Source: Desulfurivibrio sp.
Lineage (GTDB): Bacteria; Desulfobacterota; Desulfobulbia; Desulfobulbales; SURF-16
Direction: 5' to 3'
Assembly: GCA_003605035.1 (NCBI GenBank)
Contig: QZKJ01000038.1
Span: forward strand, 1 to 47,065
Length of the DNA: 47,065 nucleotides
In this document: piece after piece, positions 34,230 to 42,727 of the stretch
Numbering within the stretch: position 1 is the first letter of the stretch
Layout: the number at the start of each line of letters is the position of its first letter
Made by a program: the position numbers and the translations under genes
The notes under the pieces: model-generated
What the model saw: only the letters and a program-made list of their open reading frames with translations
Database searches by the model: none
What the model was told of the DNA's origin: nothing

Positions 34230-35033
34230 ATGGGTGAACAATCTGTACATTTGCGCAACATCAGGCTGATACTGTCCTTTGACGGGACTGATTATTCCGG
34301 CTGGCAGCGCCAGAGCAACGCCCGCACCATTCAGGGCGAGCTGGAAGAAAAACTTGCCATGATGACAGGTGAAAAGATTGTGCTGCACGGCGCCGGCAGG
34401 ACCGATTCCGGGGTCCATGCCCTGGCCATGACCGCCCATTTCGCCACCCGTTCAGCCATTGCCTGTTCTTCTTTCCGCAGCGGCTTAAACAGCCTGCTGG
34501 CTGACTCGATCAAGGTCATGCAGGTTGAGGAGGCTGACTCCTCGTTTCATTCCCGTATCAGCGCCAGGGCCAAGATTTACCAGTATTATTTTACCACCGC
34601 GGCCATTGTCCCTCCCCACCGGCGGCTGTACTGCGCCCATCTGCCGGGAGGCTTTGACCTGGAGGCGGCCAGGCGGTGTCTGCCGTATCTTGTCGGCAGG
34701 CATGATTTTTCCTGCTTCGAGGCCGCCGGTTCAAGGGATAAGGCAAAGATCGGCGGCCGGGGCGCCTGGCGGCAGATATTTTCCGTGTCCCTGACGTCGC
34801 TGGCAGGACCTGAGCCTGAATATCTTTTTGAGATCTGCGGCGATGGTTTTTTACGGAAGATGGTGCGCAATATTGTCGGCACATTGATCGAGGTGGGGCA
34901 ACAGCGCATGCGGGTCGCCGATTTCGCCGTTCTGTTGCGGCAGGGGGACCGCTCCCTGGCAGGACCAACCGCCCCGGCCTGCGGCTTGTTTCTCAAACAG
35001 ATCTATTACGATGAAAGCTGGTCAGCAGCATAG
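34230..35033 (+). CDS. truA: tRNA pseudouridine(38-40) synthase
   Basis: Isomerises uridines 38-40 in the tRNA anticodon arm. The catalytic Asp is D59 in GRTDSGVHA, and YDGT-like SFDGTDYSGWQRQ (16-28), KIYQYYF and the C-terminal FLRKMVRNIVG are present. 267 residues. It lies 21 bases after argC, with a weak ribosome site at the ATG. Confidence 0.95.
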   Translation: MGEQSVHLRNIRLILSFDGTDYSGWQRQSNARTIQGELEEKLAMMTGEKIVLHGAGRTDSGVHALAMTAHFATRSAIACSSFRSGLNSLLADSIKVMQVEEADSSFHSRISARAKIYQYYFTTAAIVPPHRRLYCAHLPGGFDLEAARRCLPYLVGRHDFSCFEAAGSRDKAKIGGRGAWRQIFSVSLTSLAGPEPEYLFEICGDGFLRKMVRNIVGTLIEVGQQRMRVADFAVLLRQGDRSLAGPTAPACGLFLKQIYYDESWSAA

Positions 35034-35056
35034 AATACACTAACAAAAGGTGGCAT

Positions 35057-36262
35057 ATGGAAGGACAACTAGCACTTGCGGATCGTATGAAATTGATTAA
35101 GCCGTCACCGACCCTGGCGGTGAATGCCAAGGCCAAGGCCATGAAGGCGGCCGGCGCCGATATCCTGAATTTCAGTGTGGGAGAGCCTGATTTCGACACC
35201 CCGGCCCATGTGTGCGCCGCCGGCAAAAAGGCCATTGATGAAGGCTTTACCCGCTATACCGCCGTGCCGGGCATTCCCGAACTGCGGGAAGCGATCGCCG
35301 CCCGCTATGCCGCCGACCGGGGCTGGCAGTACGAGGCTGACCAGGTGCAGGTCTGCTGCGGCGGCAAGCACGGCCTGTATAACATGGCCCAGGCCCTGTT
35401 CGGTCCGGGCGATGAGGTGCTGATCCCCACTCCCTACTGGGTCTCCTATCCCCCCATTGTCCTGCTGGCCGGGGCGACCCCGGTGTTCGTACCCCTGGAT
35501 GAGAATGAGAATTTTGATCTGACCGCGGAAAACTTAAGCAGATGCGTCACCGACCGGACCCGCGGCATCATCTTGAACAGCCCCTCCAATCCCACCGGCG
35601 CCATCTTCTCCGCCAGGGCCCTGGCCAAGGTGGCGCAGATGGCCCTGGAGAGGGGCTGGGTGGTCATCTCCGACGATATCTACGACACCATCGTCTATGA
35701 GGATGTGCAGCTTCCCCATATCCTTAATATTGAACCGAAAATCAAGGACCAGACCATTATCCTGAACGGCGTGTCCAAGTCCTTTGCCATGACCGGCTGG
35801 CGGATCGGCTATTCGCTGGGACCCAGGCACGTGATCGCGGCCATGAACAAGATCCAGAGCCAGTCAACCTCAAATCCCGCCTCCATCTCCCAGAAGGCCG
35901 CCCTGGCGGCAGTTGTCGGCCCCCAGGATTTCCCGGGCATGATGAAGCAGTCGTTTCTGCCCCGCCGCGCCTTCATCGTCAGCCAGCTCACCGCCATAGA
36001 GGGCATCAGCTGCGTCAATCCCAGCGGGGCCTTTTATGTTTTTCCAAATTTTTCGGCCTATTACGGGAAGAAATTCAAGGGGAAGGTGATCACCGGCTCA
36101 GTTGACATGTCCGAGTATCTGCTGGAGGAAAGCTTCCTGGCCACGGTGCCGGGTGCGGCGTTCGGGGCGGATGAATTTGTCCGTTTTTCCTTTGCCACCT
36201 CCATGGACGCCATTGAAGAGGGCATGAAACGGCTGCGGGAGGCGCTTGGCAAGCTTGCGTAG
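35057..36262 (+). CDS. class I pyridoxal-phosphate aminotransferase (aspartate aminotransferase type)
   Basis: A 401-residue fold-type I transaminase like subgroup I-gamma aspartate aminotransferases. It has FSVGEPDFDTP (39-49), the Asn/Pro motif NSPSNPTG (174-181), the PLP-binding K241 in SKSFAMTGWR, and the late Arg in FVRFSFATS. It probably interconverts aspartate and oxaloacetate, though related sequences use prephenate or other substrates. AAAGGTGG lies just before the ATG. It lies 23 bases after truA. Confidence 0.88.
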   Translation: MEGQLALADRMKLIKPSPTLAVNAKAKAMKAAGADILNFSVGEPDFDTPAHVCAAGKKAIDEGFTRYTAVPGIPELREAIAARYAADRGWQYEADQVQVCCGGKHGLYNMAQALFGPGDEVLIPTPYWVSYPPIVLLAGATPVFVPLDENENFDLTAENLSRCVTDRTRGIILNSPSNPTGAIFSARALAKVAQMALERGWVVISDDIYDTIVYEDVQLPHILNIEPKIKDQTIILNGVSKSFAMTGWRIGYSLGPRHVIAAMNKIQSQSTSNPASISQKAALAAVVGPQDFPGMMKQSFLPRRAFIVSQLTAIEGISCVNPSGAFYVFPNFSAYYGKKFKGKVITGSVDMSEYLLEESFLATVPGAAFGADEFVRFSFATSMDAIEEGMKRLREALGKLA

Positions 36263-36287
36263 AGGCCGGCTTCGGCGGTGCGCGGAT

Positions 36288-36473
36288 TTAAAATTCCTCT
36301 GGACTGGGCTCGCTGAGAGCCCAGATCCACTGGTCCAGGGGGCGCTCCTTGGAAAGGGATTTCCGGCCGCTGGCCGTATAGCACTGATAGACCCACTCCT
36401 GGCCTTTCTGGTAAATTTTGATTAAAGCAAGATTCGGGTGAATGTACCAACCAGCTTTGTAATGTCCGTCCAT
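36288..36473 (-). CDS. small hypothetical protein
   Basis: A 61-residue protein (MDGHYKAGWYIHPN... to PSPEEF), basic in the middle and acidic at the end, rich in Trp and Tyr, with no membrane segment. The ATG at 36473 has AGGAG five bases upstream, the best evidence that it is real. The open frame continues to 36689 but that part overlaps the DtxR gene antisense-in-frame region and looks uncoded. It lies 88 bases downstream of the DtxR-like gene on the same strand. No family recognised. Confidence 0.55.
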   Translation of the reverse strand: MDGHYKAGWYIHPNLALIKIYQKGQEWVYQCYTASGRKSLSKERPLDQWIWALSEPSPEEF

Positions 36474-36561
36474 CGCCACTCCTAAGCGCTCAACAGGGTT
36501 TGTTGTCAAATGATACTGGATAGGAAACGCGACCCGGATTGTCGCCAATCCTGGCAAGAAG

Positions 36562-37053
36562 CTATTTTTCCAAACATTTTGTGATGCAGGTCTGGCAGTC
36601 GTCGCTGACTTTGCCTTTGCTGCAGAAGGTGCTGAAACTGTCAATCCAATCCGTGCCGCCTCTGGGACACTGTTCGAGAAACTGCACAAAGTGGATCATC
36701 TTGTCAATGATCTCCCGGGGCGCGGCATGTTCAATTCTGCAGGCGCCGATGTCAGCCACTTTCTCATCGACATCAAGGACCTTGATAAAAAATTCTTTCA
36801 GCGCATGATGACGGAGAATGATATCCTCGGCAACCGCCTTTCCCTTGTCCGTGAGAGTAATAATCTCATAAGGAGCATAGTTGATCAGCTTTTTCCTGGC
36901 GAGCGCCCTGAATGCCTCGGTAACCGAGGCACGACTGACTTTGAGCCGGGCAGCTATCTCTTTTGCCCTGGCAACCTTTTTTTCTTTGATGATCAGGGCA
37001 ATGGCCTCGAGATAATCTTCGAGGCTTGCGCTCAGCCTGGTTTCTTTTTTCAT
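36562..37053 (-). CDS. DtxR/MntR-family metal-dependent regulator with Cys-rich tail
   Basis: An iron- or manganese-responsive repressor type. The N-terminal winged helix (SASLEDYLEAI, AARLKVSRASVTEAFRALARKKL) is followed by the metal-binding/dimerisation domain (HHALKEFFIKVLDVDEKVAD, ACRIEHAAP). The C-terminus has Cys residues (CPRGG, FCSKG, DDCQTCITKC) rather than an SH3-like domain. A start at 37053 (MKKETRLS) matches relatives; an ATG at 37101 has a weak AGGT and would add 16 residues. 163 residues. The target genes are unknown. A palindromic repeat separates it from the divergent phosphoesterase. Confidence 0.85.
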   Translation of the reverse strand: MKKETRLSASLEDYLEAIALIIKEKKVARAKEIAARLKVSRASVTEAFRALARKKLINYAPYEIITLTDKGKAVAEDIILRHHALKEFFIKVLDVDEKVADIGACRIEHAAPREIIDKMIHFVQFLEQCPRGGTDWIDSFSTFCSKGKVSDDCQTCITKCLEK

Positions 37054-37127
37054 AGAGGGGAAAACTGAGCCCAGTGCGCGAAATGCGCCTGCTCGTTTCA
37101 TTTTAACCTGTAAGCCCTTGTAAAAAA

Positions 37128-37215
37128 TAACATGGCCGGAGAAATGCGCAGAACGGCATAAGGAGCCGTAACGAAGTTGAAAAAAATGGCTATGTTATTT
37201 CGTAACGGCTCCTAA
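37128..37215. repeat. 88-bp palindromic repeat, copy C
   Basis: It begins TAACATGGCC (37128) and shares with copy A the blocks AACGGCATA, AGGAGCCGTAACGAA and GTTATTTCGTAACGGC, ending CTCCTAA (37215). Its length equals copy A. The left AGGAGCCGTAACGAA pairs with the right arm at all but one position. It lies between divergent genes, where it could affect both promoters. Confidence 0.8.
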
Positions 37216-37347
37216 GTACTTAATATCATACAGGTGGGATCATTTCTATGCCAGGTTTTTTTCCAAAAGCCACAAAAAAGCCGGGCCGACATCGCTGAAA
37301 TCGTCTTTTTTATCGATGATTGCCGGCTCTGTTGCCGCCTGAGGAAA

Positions 37348-38232
37348 ATGGCTGCCAAGCGAATTTTTTTTATTAAAACATGCATGCCGCCTAAACAATA
37401 CTTTTTTTTGGCTGCCTTTGTTTCCCTGGTGATGCTGGCTGCTTACGGTTATGTTATTGAACCAGGCAGGGTCAGGATCGAACGGGTGGTGATCCCTGAT
37501 AAAGAGCTGTATCAGGCCTGGGGCGGGGTGAAAATTGCCCAGCTTTCCGACCTGCATATTGACACGATCGGGCCAAGGGAAGAAAAGGTGCTGCAACTGC
37601 TCACGGAGAGCAAACCCGATCTCATCGTCATAACCGGCGATATTGCCCAGTGGAATACGGACCCGCAGCCCGGTCTGCGCTTTCTGGAGCAACTGCAGGC
37701 GCCCCTGGGGGTGTATGCCATCCTCGGCGACAGCGATATCTCGAGCGGCAGACGCTATTGCCTTTTCTGTCACAGCGGGGGGAATGTGCATCACCAGCGG
37801 CAGCATCCCCGCATGCTGAAAAACAGCTATGCAGCAATCACTGTTCCCGCCACCGGTAAAAAGGTCATTATTGCCGGCGTCTTTCCCGCCGAAGATGGAG
37901 AGGCAGGGCAGACCGCCATGGCGGAGCTTCTGCGGCAGACCGCGGAGCCGGTGCTGCTGCTTGCGCATTTTTCCGAGGGCTGGCGGCAGATCCGCCACAA
38001 AGGCCCGCTGCTGTGGCTGGCCGGCGATACCCATGGCGGCCAGATTGCCATACCGGACTTTATCTGGCGTGATTTGCAGCTGGTTGATTTTCCGCAATAC
38101 ATGGCCGGACTTTTTTACGCCGCGGGACATAAATGGCTGTATGTGAACCGGGGCATCGGCACGGTTTCCTATTTTCCTTTCAGGATTGGCGTGCCGCCTG
38201 AAGTGACCATCATATCCTTTCAGGACAGGTAA
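37348..38232 (+). CDS. membrane-anchored metallophosphoesterase with altered active-site motifs
   Basis: A calcineurin-like phosphoesterase-fold protein of 294 residues with one N-terminal membrane anchor (about 16-37). Motifs I and II are normal: SDLH (D68, H70) and TGD (D98). Motif III is GDSD (127-130) where the family has GNHD/E. H207 (LLAHFS) is present. The last motif is GDTH (226-229) instead of GHTH. So a usual catalytic Asn/His pair and a metal His are replaced. The start is uncertain: ATG 37348 has GAGG close by, ATG 37384 also fits, and the frame is open back to 37234. The next gene begins at the base after its stop. Confidence 0.75.
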   Translation: MAAKRIFFIKTCMPPKQYFFLAAFVSLVMLAAYGYVIEPGRVRIERVVIPDKELYQAWGGVKIAQLSDLHIDTIGPREEKVLQLLTESKPDLIVITGDIAQWNTDPQPGLRFLEQLQAPLGVYAILGDSDISSGRRYCLFCHSGGNVHHQRQHPRMLKNSYAAITVPATGKKVIIAGVFPAEDGEAGQTAMAELLRQTAEPVLLLAHFSEGWRQIRHKGPLLWLAGDTHGGQIAIPDFIWRDLQLVDFPQYMAGLFYAAGHKWLYVNRGIGTVSYFPFRIGVPPEVTIISFQDR

Positions 38233-38802
38233 ATGACAATTCCGGCACGAAGATACGTTCTGGGATGGTCGCTGCTCGCCCTGCTGGCAGTCGCCGGGGG
38301 CTGTTTTGCCGACCGGCCTGCGGCACAACCTGAGCGAACGCTGTTTGCTTTTGAGGATGCTGCCGAGCTTGACCGGCTGCACTGGCAGTGCGGCACCTTC
38401 ATGGAGCAGGACGTCCGGCACGCCACCGCCGGCCGCTACAGCCTGCGGGTGGAGATGTATCCCAGCGCCGAGTATCCGGGCTTCAAGGCGGGCATCACCC
38501 GCGGCTGGCAGGGCTACAAAAAGTTGCTGGTGGATATTTATCATCCGGGGGCGGCTGAGATGCAGCTTGCCTACAGGATCGATGACCGGGATGATAATCC
38601 GCCCCATGAAGACCGGGCCAACGGCAGGATTGTTCTGCAGCCCGGCGCCAATATTGTCAGCCTTGATCTGGAAAACCTGAAAACATCCGGGTCGGACCGC
38701 AGGCTTGATTTGACCAGGATCCGCGGTCTATACCTCTTTGTCCATCGACCGCCGCAGCCGGTCATCCTGTACCTGGATCAGCTGCGGCTGGTCAACGAGT
38801 AA
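38233..38802 (+). CDS. lipoprotein with beta-sandwich, carbohydrate-binding-like domain
   Basis: A 189-residue protein with a lipoprotein signal (hydrophobic SLLALLAVAGGC; acylated Cys at 24). The mature domain begins LFAFEDAAEL and continues as a beta-rich module (YSLRVEMYPS, YKKLLVDIYHPG, GLYLFVHRPPQ, ILYLDQLRL). It resembles the galactose-binding-like modules of glycan-active enzymes, a loose match. It is directly abutted to the phosphoesterase gene, so the pair may act at the cell envelope. Function unknown. Confidence 0.65.
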   Translation: MTIPARRYVLGWSLLALLAVAGGCFADRPAAQPERTLFAFEDAAELDRLHWQCGTFMEQDVRHATAGRYSLRVEMYPSAEYPGFKAGITRGWQGYKKLLVDIYHPGAAEMQLAYRIDDRDDNPPHEDRANGRIVLQPGANIVSLDLENLKTSGSDRRLDLTRIRGLYLFVHRPPQPVILYLDQLRLVNE

Positions 38803-38829
38803 AAAAAATAAAATGGGAAGGAGAGAGCC

Positions 38830-39225
38830 ATGACTCTGCAGGAGAAGATACGAAGCGATTTGAAGCAGTCCATGAAGGCCAAGACCGAGGCGAGGACCTC
38901 GGCCCTCCGGGTGCTGATCGGCGAGTTCGGCCGCCAGTTGAAAAAGGAACTGGCTGATGCCGAGGTGCTTGCCATCATCCGCAAGCTGATCAAATCAGAG
39001 GCGGAAACCCTGGAAAAAAAGGGCGAGCCCAGCTCGGAATACATGCAGATCCTGGAAGGCTATCTGCCGAAACAGGCCAGTGAGGCGGAAATCAGGGCAT
39101 GGATCGAGAAAAATATCGATTTCGGCAAGTTTCAGACCAAAATGCAGGCAATGAAACCGATCATGGCCAACTTTGCCGGCATGGCTGACGGCAATACGGT
39201 AAAAAAGATTCTCGAAAGTCTGTAA
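38830..39225 (+). CDS. yqeY: GatB/YqeY domain protein
   Basis: A 131-residue stand-alone YqeY protein, like the C-terminal tRNA-binding tail of GatB. Features are IRSDLKQSMKAKTEARTSALR, LPKQASEAEIRAWI and the final GMADGNTVKKIL. The family often sits near rpoD/dnaG and is linked to tRNA-dependent processes without a proven reaction. GGAAGGAGAG is a strong ribosome site. Confidence 0.88.
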   Translation: MTLQEKIRSDLKQSMKAKTEARTSALRVLIGEFGRQLKKELADAEVLAIIRKLIKSEAETLEKKGEPSSEYMQILEGYLPKQASEAEIRAWIEKNIDFGKFQTKMQAMKPIMANFAGMADGNTVKKILESL

Positions 39226-39348
39226 CAGATGGTGGGTGCAGGGGTATCCCTTGTGGGTACTCCAGGTTGCTTATTTGGGTACCACCCTGGCAAGGCAATA
39301 GCGCTAGGGTACTGCGCAGGGGCGTAGGGGCGGTTCGCGAACCGCCCT
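39226..39348. repeat. GGGTA repeats and a perfect GC-rich palindrome
   Basis: The gap between yqeY and pstB holds four GGGTA copies in slightly different contexts and the block CCCTTGTGGGTA (39248-39259), which recurs at 32936-32947. It also holds a perfect 20-bp palindrome at 39328-39347 (arms GGGCGGTTCG/CGAACCGCCC). The palindrome ends one base from the pstB stop and may protect or end that transcript, but no T-run follows on the pst strand. No gene is seen. Confidence 0.6.
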
Positions 39349-40254
39349 TTAGCCGAAACGGCCGGTGATGTAATCTTCGGTCAACTGGTGGCGGGGATTG
39401 GTGAAGACCCGGTCGGTCATGCCCACTTCAATCAGGTCGCCCAGATGAAAGTAGGCGGTCCGCTGGGAAACCCGGGCTGCCTGCTGCATGGAGTGGGTGA
39501 CAATGACAATGGAATACTGCTCGCGCAGTTCGGCGATCAGTTCCTCGATCCTGGCCGTGGCAATCGGGTCAAGGGCGGAACACGGCTCATCCATGAGGAT
39601 CATCTCCGGGCTGACGGCAATGGCCCGGGCAATACACAGGCGCTGCTGCTGGCCGCCGGAGAGCCCGGTGCCGGGCTGGTTCAGCCTTTCCCGCACCTCT
39701 TCCCACAGGCCGGCCTTCTTCAGCGAGCCTTCCACGATTTCATCAAGCTCCGCCTTGTTCTGCACCAGACCGTGAATCTTCGGGCCATAGGCGACATTGT
39801 CGTAAATAGACTTGGGAAAGGGGTTCGGCTTCTGGAAGACCATGCCGATTCTGGCGCGCAGCGGCACCACATCCACGTTTCTGTCATGGATATCCATGCC
39901 GTCCAGTCTGATGTCGCCGGTCACCCGGCAACCCTCAACGGTGTCGTTCATGCGGTTCAGGCAGCGGAGAAAGGTCGACTTGCCGCAGCCCGAGGGGCCT
40001 ATCATGGCAATGACTTCGTTGCGGGCAATGTCGATGCTGACATTGTTAATCGCCTTTTTATCGCCGTAATAGACATTGACCTCCCGGCAGGTCATGCGCG
40101 GGTTATCGACAAACGGGTTGCCTACCGTTTCGCGTACCTGGTGGAGGGCCTTGCTGGTAGCTTCAGACAATATCTCTTCCTTGCCGGCGGCTGACAGCAC
40201 GCCTGGGTTGGCTGTTTCAACGAGTGATTCCATGCGATGGTGTTGTTTGCTCAC
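39349..40254 (-). CDS. pstB: phosphate ABC transporter ATPase PstB
   Basis: The ATP-binding subunit of the high-affinity phosphate importer. Walker [10 protein letters not shown] is at 86-94, then Q-loop [10 protein letters not shown], signature LSGGQQQR, Walker B ILMDEP and the H-loop THS. 301 residues with an N-terminal extension of about 50 residues over typical PstB. Starts are GTG 40254 or ATG 40233, neither with a good ribosome site. Last gene of phoU-pstC-pstA-pstS-pstB. Confidence 0.95.
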   Translation of the reverse strand: MSKQHHRMESLVETANPGVLSAAGKEEILSEATSKALHQVRETVGNPFVDNPRMTCREVNVYYGDKKAINNVSIDIARNEVIAMIGPSGCGKSTFLRCLNRMNDTVEGCRVTGDIRLDGMDIHDRNVDVVPLRARIGMVFQKPNPFPKSIYDNVAYGPKIHGLVQNKAELDEIVEGSLKKAGLWEEVRERLNQPGTGLSGGQQQRLCIARAIAVSPEMILMDEPCSALDPIATARIEELIAELREQYSIVIVTHSMQQAARVSQRTAYFHLGDLIEVGMTDRVFTNPRHQLTEDYITGRFG

Positions 40255-40346
40255 TTGTATAACACAGAGATCACTGACGGCACAAAGGAAAAATGTGCCG
40301 CCGTGATCTCCGCACTGGTCATTGCGTAACAGAAAACAAGAGTCTG

Positions 40347-41396
40347 TTATTTCATGGTCAAAGTGGAAAGGTTCTTTGCCGCCTCGGCAATGCTGTCGCG
40401 CTCTTTTTTGTCCATGGGAATCATCCCCTTGTCAGCCAGGTAACCCTCGGCACCCCAGGCCTTCTCGCTGGTGAATTCAGCCAGATATTCCTTGATGCCG
40501 GGGATAACGTCCACATGGGCCTTCTTGACATAGAAGAAGAGCGGCCGGGAAACGGGATATTTGCCGGAAGCGATATTCTCAAAGGTCGGGGACTCATTCT
40601 CAACAATGGAACCCTGGATCATGTCGGCGTTCTGGTCGAGGAAACTGTAACCGAAAATGCCCAGCGCACTGGGGTTGGCCTCAAGCTTCTGCACGATGAG
40701 GTTGTCGTTCTCCCCGGCCTCGATATAGGCGCCATCCTCCCGGATGGTCTGGGTGGTGGCCTTGAACATGTTTTTGTCCTTTTTTTCCATGTCATGGATA
40801 AAGGGGAAGGTCTTGGCACCGGTTTCCATGGTCAGTTCAACAAAGGCGTCCCGGGTGCCCGAGGTGGGAGGCGGTCCCAGCACCTCGATTTTGACGGCCG
40901 GCAGGGCGGGATCAATATCCTGCCAGGTCTTGTAGGGGTTGGGCACCAGCTTGTCGCCGCCCTTGGGGTCCGGCACGTCTTTCGCCAGGGCCAGGAAAAT
41001 ATCCTTCCTGGTCAGTTTGAGCGGAGCGGTCTTTTTGGAATTGGCAAAGACAATGCCGTCATAGCCGATTTTGATCTCGATGATGTCTTTCACGCCGTTG
41101 GCCTGGCAGGTGTCAAACTCGGACTTTTTGATGGCCCGGGAGGCATTGGAGATATCCGGATACTCGACGCCCACGCCGCTGCAGAAAAGCTTGAAACCGC
41201 CGCCGGTGCCGGTGGATTCGATTTTCGGGGTCTTGAAATTGGTGGTTTTGCCGTACTGTTCGGCAACAACCGTGGAAAACGGGTAGACCGTGGAGGAGCC
41301 GACGATGCTGATGTAATCACGGCCGGCGGCCTGGGCCGTTGAACCGGCAAAAAGGCCGGCAATGAGGGCTGATGCCAACAGAATACTTTTCTTCAT
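40347..41396 (-). CDS. pstS: phosphate-binding periplasmic protein PstS
   Basis: The substrate-binding component of the Pst importer. The signal peptide is [19 protein letters not shown] with cleavage after AQA. Mature phosphate-binding segments include [15 protein letters not shown] and the TGGG-type loop ([12 protein letters not shown]). ATG 41396 is chosen because AAGGAG precedes it; the frame extends upstream without a site. 349 residues. It sits between pstA and pstB, an unusual position. Confidence 0.93.
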   Translation of the reverse strand: MKKSILLASALIAGLFAGSTAQAAGRDYISIVGSSTVYPFSTVVAEQYGKTTNFKTPKIESTGTGGGFKLFCSGVGVEYPDISNASRAIKKSEFDTCQANGVKDIIEIKIGYDGIVFANSKKTAPLKLTRKDIFLALAKDVPDPKGGDKLVPNPYKTWQDIDPALPAVKIEVLGPPPTSGTRDAFVELTMETGAKTFPFIHDMEKKDKNMFKATTQTIREDGAYIEAGENDNLIVQKLEANPSALGIFGYSFLDQNADMIQGSIVENESPTFENIASGKYPVSRPLFFYVKKAHVDVIPGIKEYLAEFTSEKAWGAEGYLADKGMIPMDKKERDSIAEAAKNLSTLTMK

Positions 41397-41431
41397 GTGA
41401 ATCTCCTTGAGCAGAATGTTATAAACCGTTG

Positions 41432-42706
41432 CTACCATTTGATTTCAAAGCGTTTTCTGAGGTAAACCGCTGCAGCGTTCATCAGAAAGAGAAAGATCAG
41501 CAGCACCATGATGGCCGCTGAGGTCTTTTCAACAAAGGCCCGTTCCGGGCTGTCGGACCAGAGATAGATCTGGACGGGCAGCACGGTGGCCGGGTCGGTA
41601 AAGCCGTGGGGGATATCGACAATAAAGGCCACCATGCCCACCATCAGCAGGGGGGCGGTCTCGCCCAGGGCATGGGCCATGCCGATAATGGTGCCGGTCA
41701 GCATGCCGGGCAGGGCGAGCGGCAGCACATGATGGGCGACCATCTGCATTTTGGAGGCGCCGATGCCCAGCGCCGCCTCGCGGATGGAAGGCGGCACCGA
41801 TTTCAGCGAGGCGCGGCTGGCAATGATGATGATCGGCAGGGTCATCAGGGTCAGCACCAGGCCGCCGACCACCGGCGTGGAGCGGGGCATGCCGAAGAAG
41901 TTGATGAACACGGCCAGTCCCAGCAGTCCGTAGACAATGGAGGGCACCGCCGCCAGGTTGTTGATATTGACCTCAATGATGTCCGTCCATCTGTTTTTCG
42001 GGGCAAACTCCTCAAGATAGACGGCAGCCGCTACCCCGATGGGAAAGGAGAGGGACAGGGTGATCAGCAGGGTGTAAAAGGAACCGCAGGTGGCGCCCCA
42101 GATGCCGGCCAGTTCCGGCTCCCGGGAATCACCAGAGGTAAAGAAGGTGGTGTTGAAGGTTTTTTTGATTTTCCCGTCAGCGGCCAGGGCATCCAGCCAG
42201 GCGAGCTGTTTGTCGCTTACCCGCCGCTCAGTCTCGGGCCGGGTTCGGTCGATGTGTCCCTTGAGCAGCATGTCCACATCATCATTGGCCGCCACCCAGA
42301 CCGACTGCTGCTGGCCGATGAGGTTCGGGTTGTTTTTGACCAGTTGCATCAGCTGAAAGGAGGCGCCTGGGCTGACCAGATAAAAAAGCTCCTTCTTGTC
42401 GCCCCTGGAGTTGACCTCCGGGAACAGGGAACTCATTGAGGTCTTGACCAGGCCGGGAAAATTGGCCGTGGCCAGATTCTCATTGGCAAATTCAGCCGGA
42501 TCAAAAAAGACGTCGATCTGGATATAGGTTTTCTGGAAGGCCTTGTAACCGTTGGCGACAATGGAGAAAAAAAGGAGAAAGAGAAAGCAGAGCGCCGTGA
42601 TGATCGCGGTGGCCCCGCAGATCCTGAACCGCCGTTCCGCACGGTAGCGGCGCCTGAGCCCCCTGTTCACCTTGTCTATGGCCGGATTCGTTGTCGGTTG
42701 TTTCAT
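41432..42706 (-). CDS. pstA: phosphate ABC transporter permease PstA, with large insertion
   Basis: A 424-residue permease, longer than the usual 280-300. TM1 is at about 31-53, then an extra extracytoplasmic segment of about 150 residues (IQIDVFFDPAEFANENL onward), then the core permease with EEFAPKNR and the EAA-type loop REAALGIGASKMQMV. Likely five or six helices in the core. Function as PstA is supported by operon context. Confidence 0.93.
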   Translation of the reverse strand: MKQPTTNPAIDKVNRGLRRRYRAERRFRICGATAIITALCFLFLLFFSIVANGYKAFQKTYIQIDVFFDPAEFANENLATANFPGLVKTSMSSLFPEVNSRGDKKELFYLVSPGASFQLMQLVKNNPNLIGQQQSVWVAANDDVDMLLKGHIDRTRPETERRVSDKQLAWLDALAADGKIKKTFNTTFFTSGDSREPELAGIWGATCGSFYTLLITLSLSFPIGVAAAVYLEEFAPKNRWTDIIEVNINNLAAVPSIVYGLLGLAVFINFFGMPRSTPVVGGLVLTLMTLPIIIIASRASLKSVPPSIREAALGIGASKMQMVAHHVLPLALPGMLTGTIIGMAHALGETAPLLMVGMVAFIVDIPHGFTDPATVLPVQIYLWSDSPERAFVEKTSAAIMVLLIFLFLMNAAAVYLRKRFEIKW

Positions 42707-42727
42707 AAGAAATCCTCGGCAGGCCTG

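Noticed and set aside
36474..36689. Upstream part of the small minus-strand frame at 36288
   Set aside because: It overlaps the 3' end of the DtxR-like gene and lacks a start signal; the ATG at 36473 has AGGAG.
39328..39347. Intrinsic terminator of the pst operon
   Set aside because: The stem is perfect but no T-run follows on the minus strand, so it is listed only as a palindrome.
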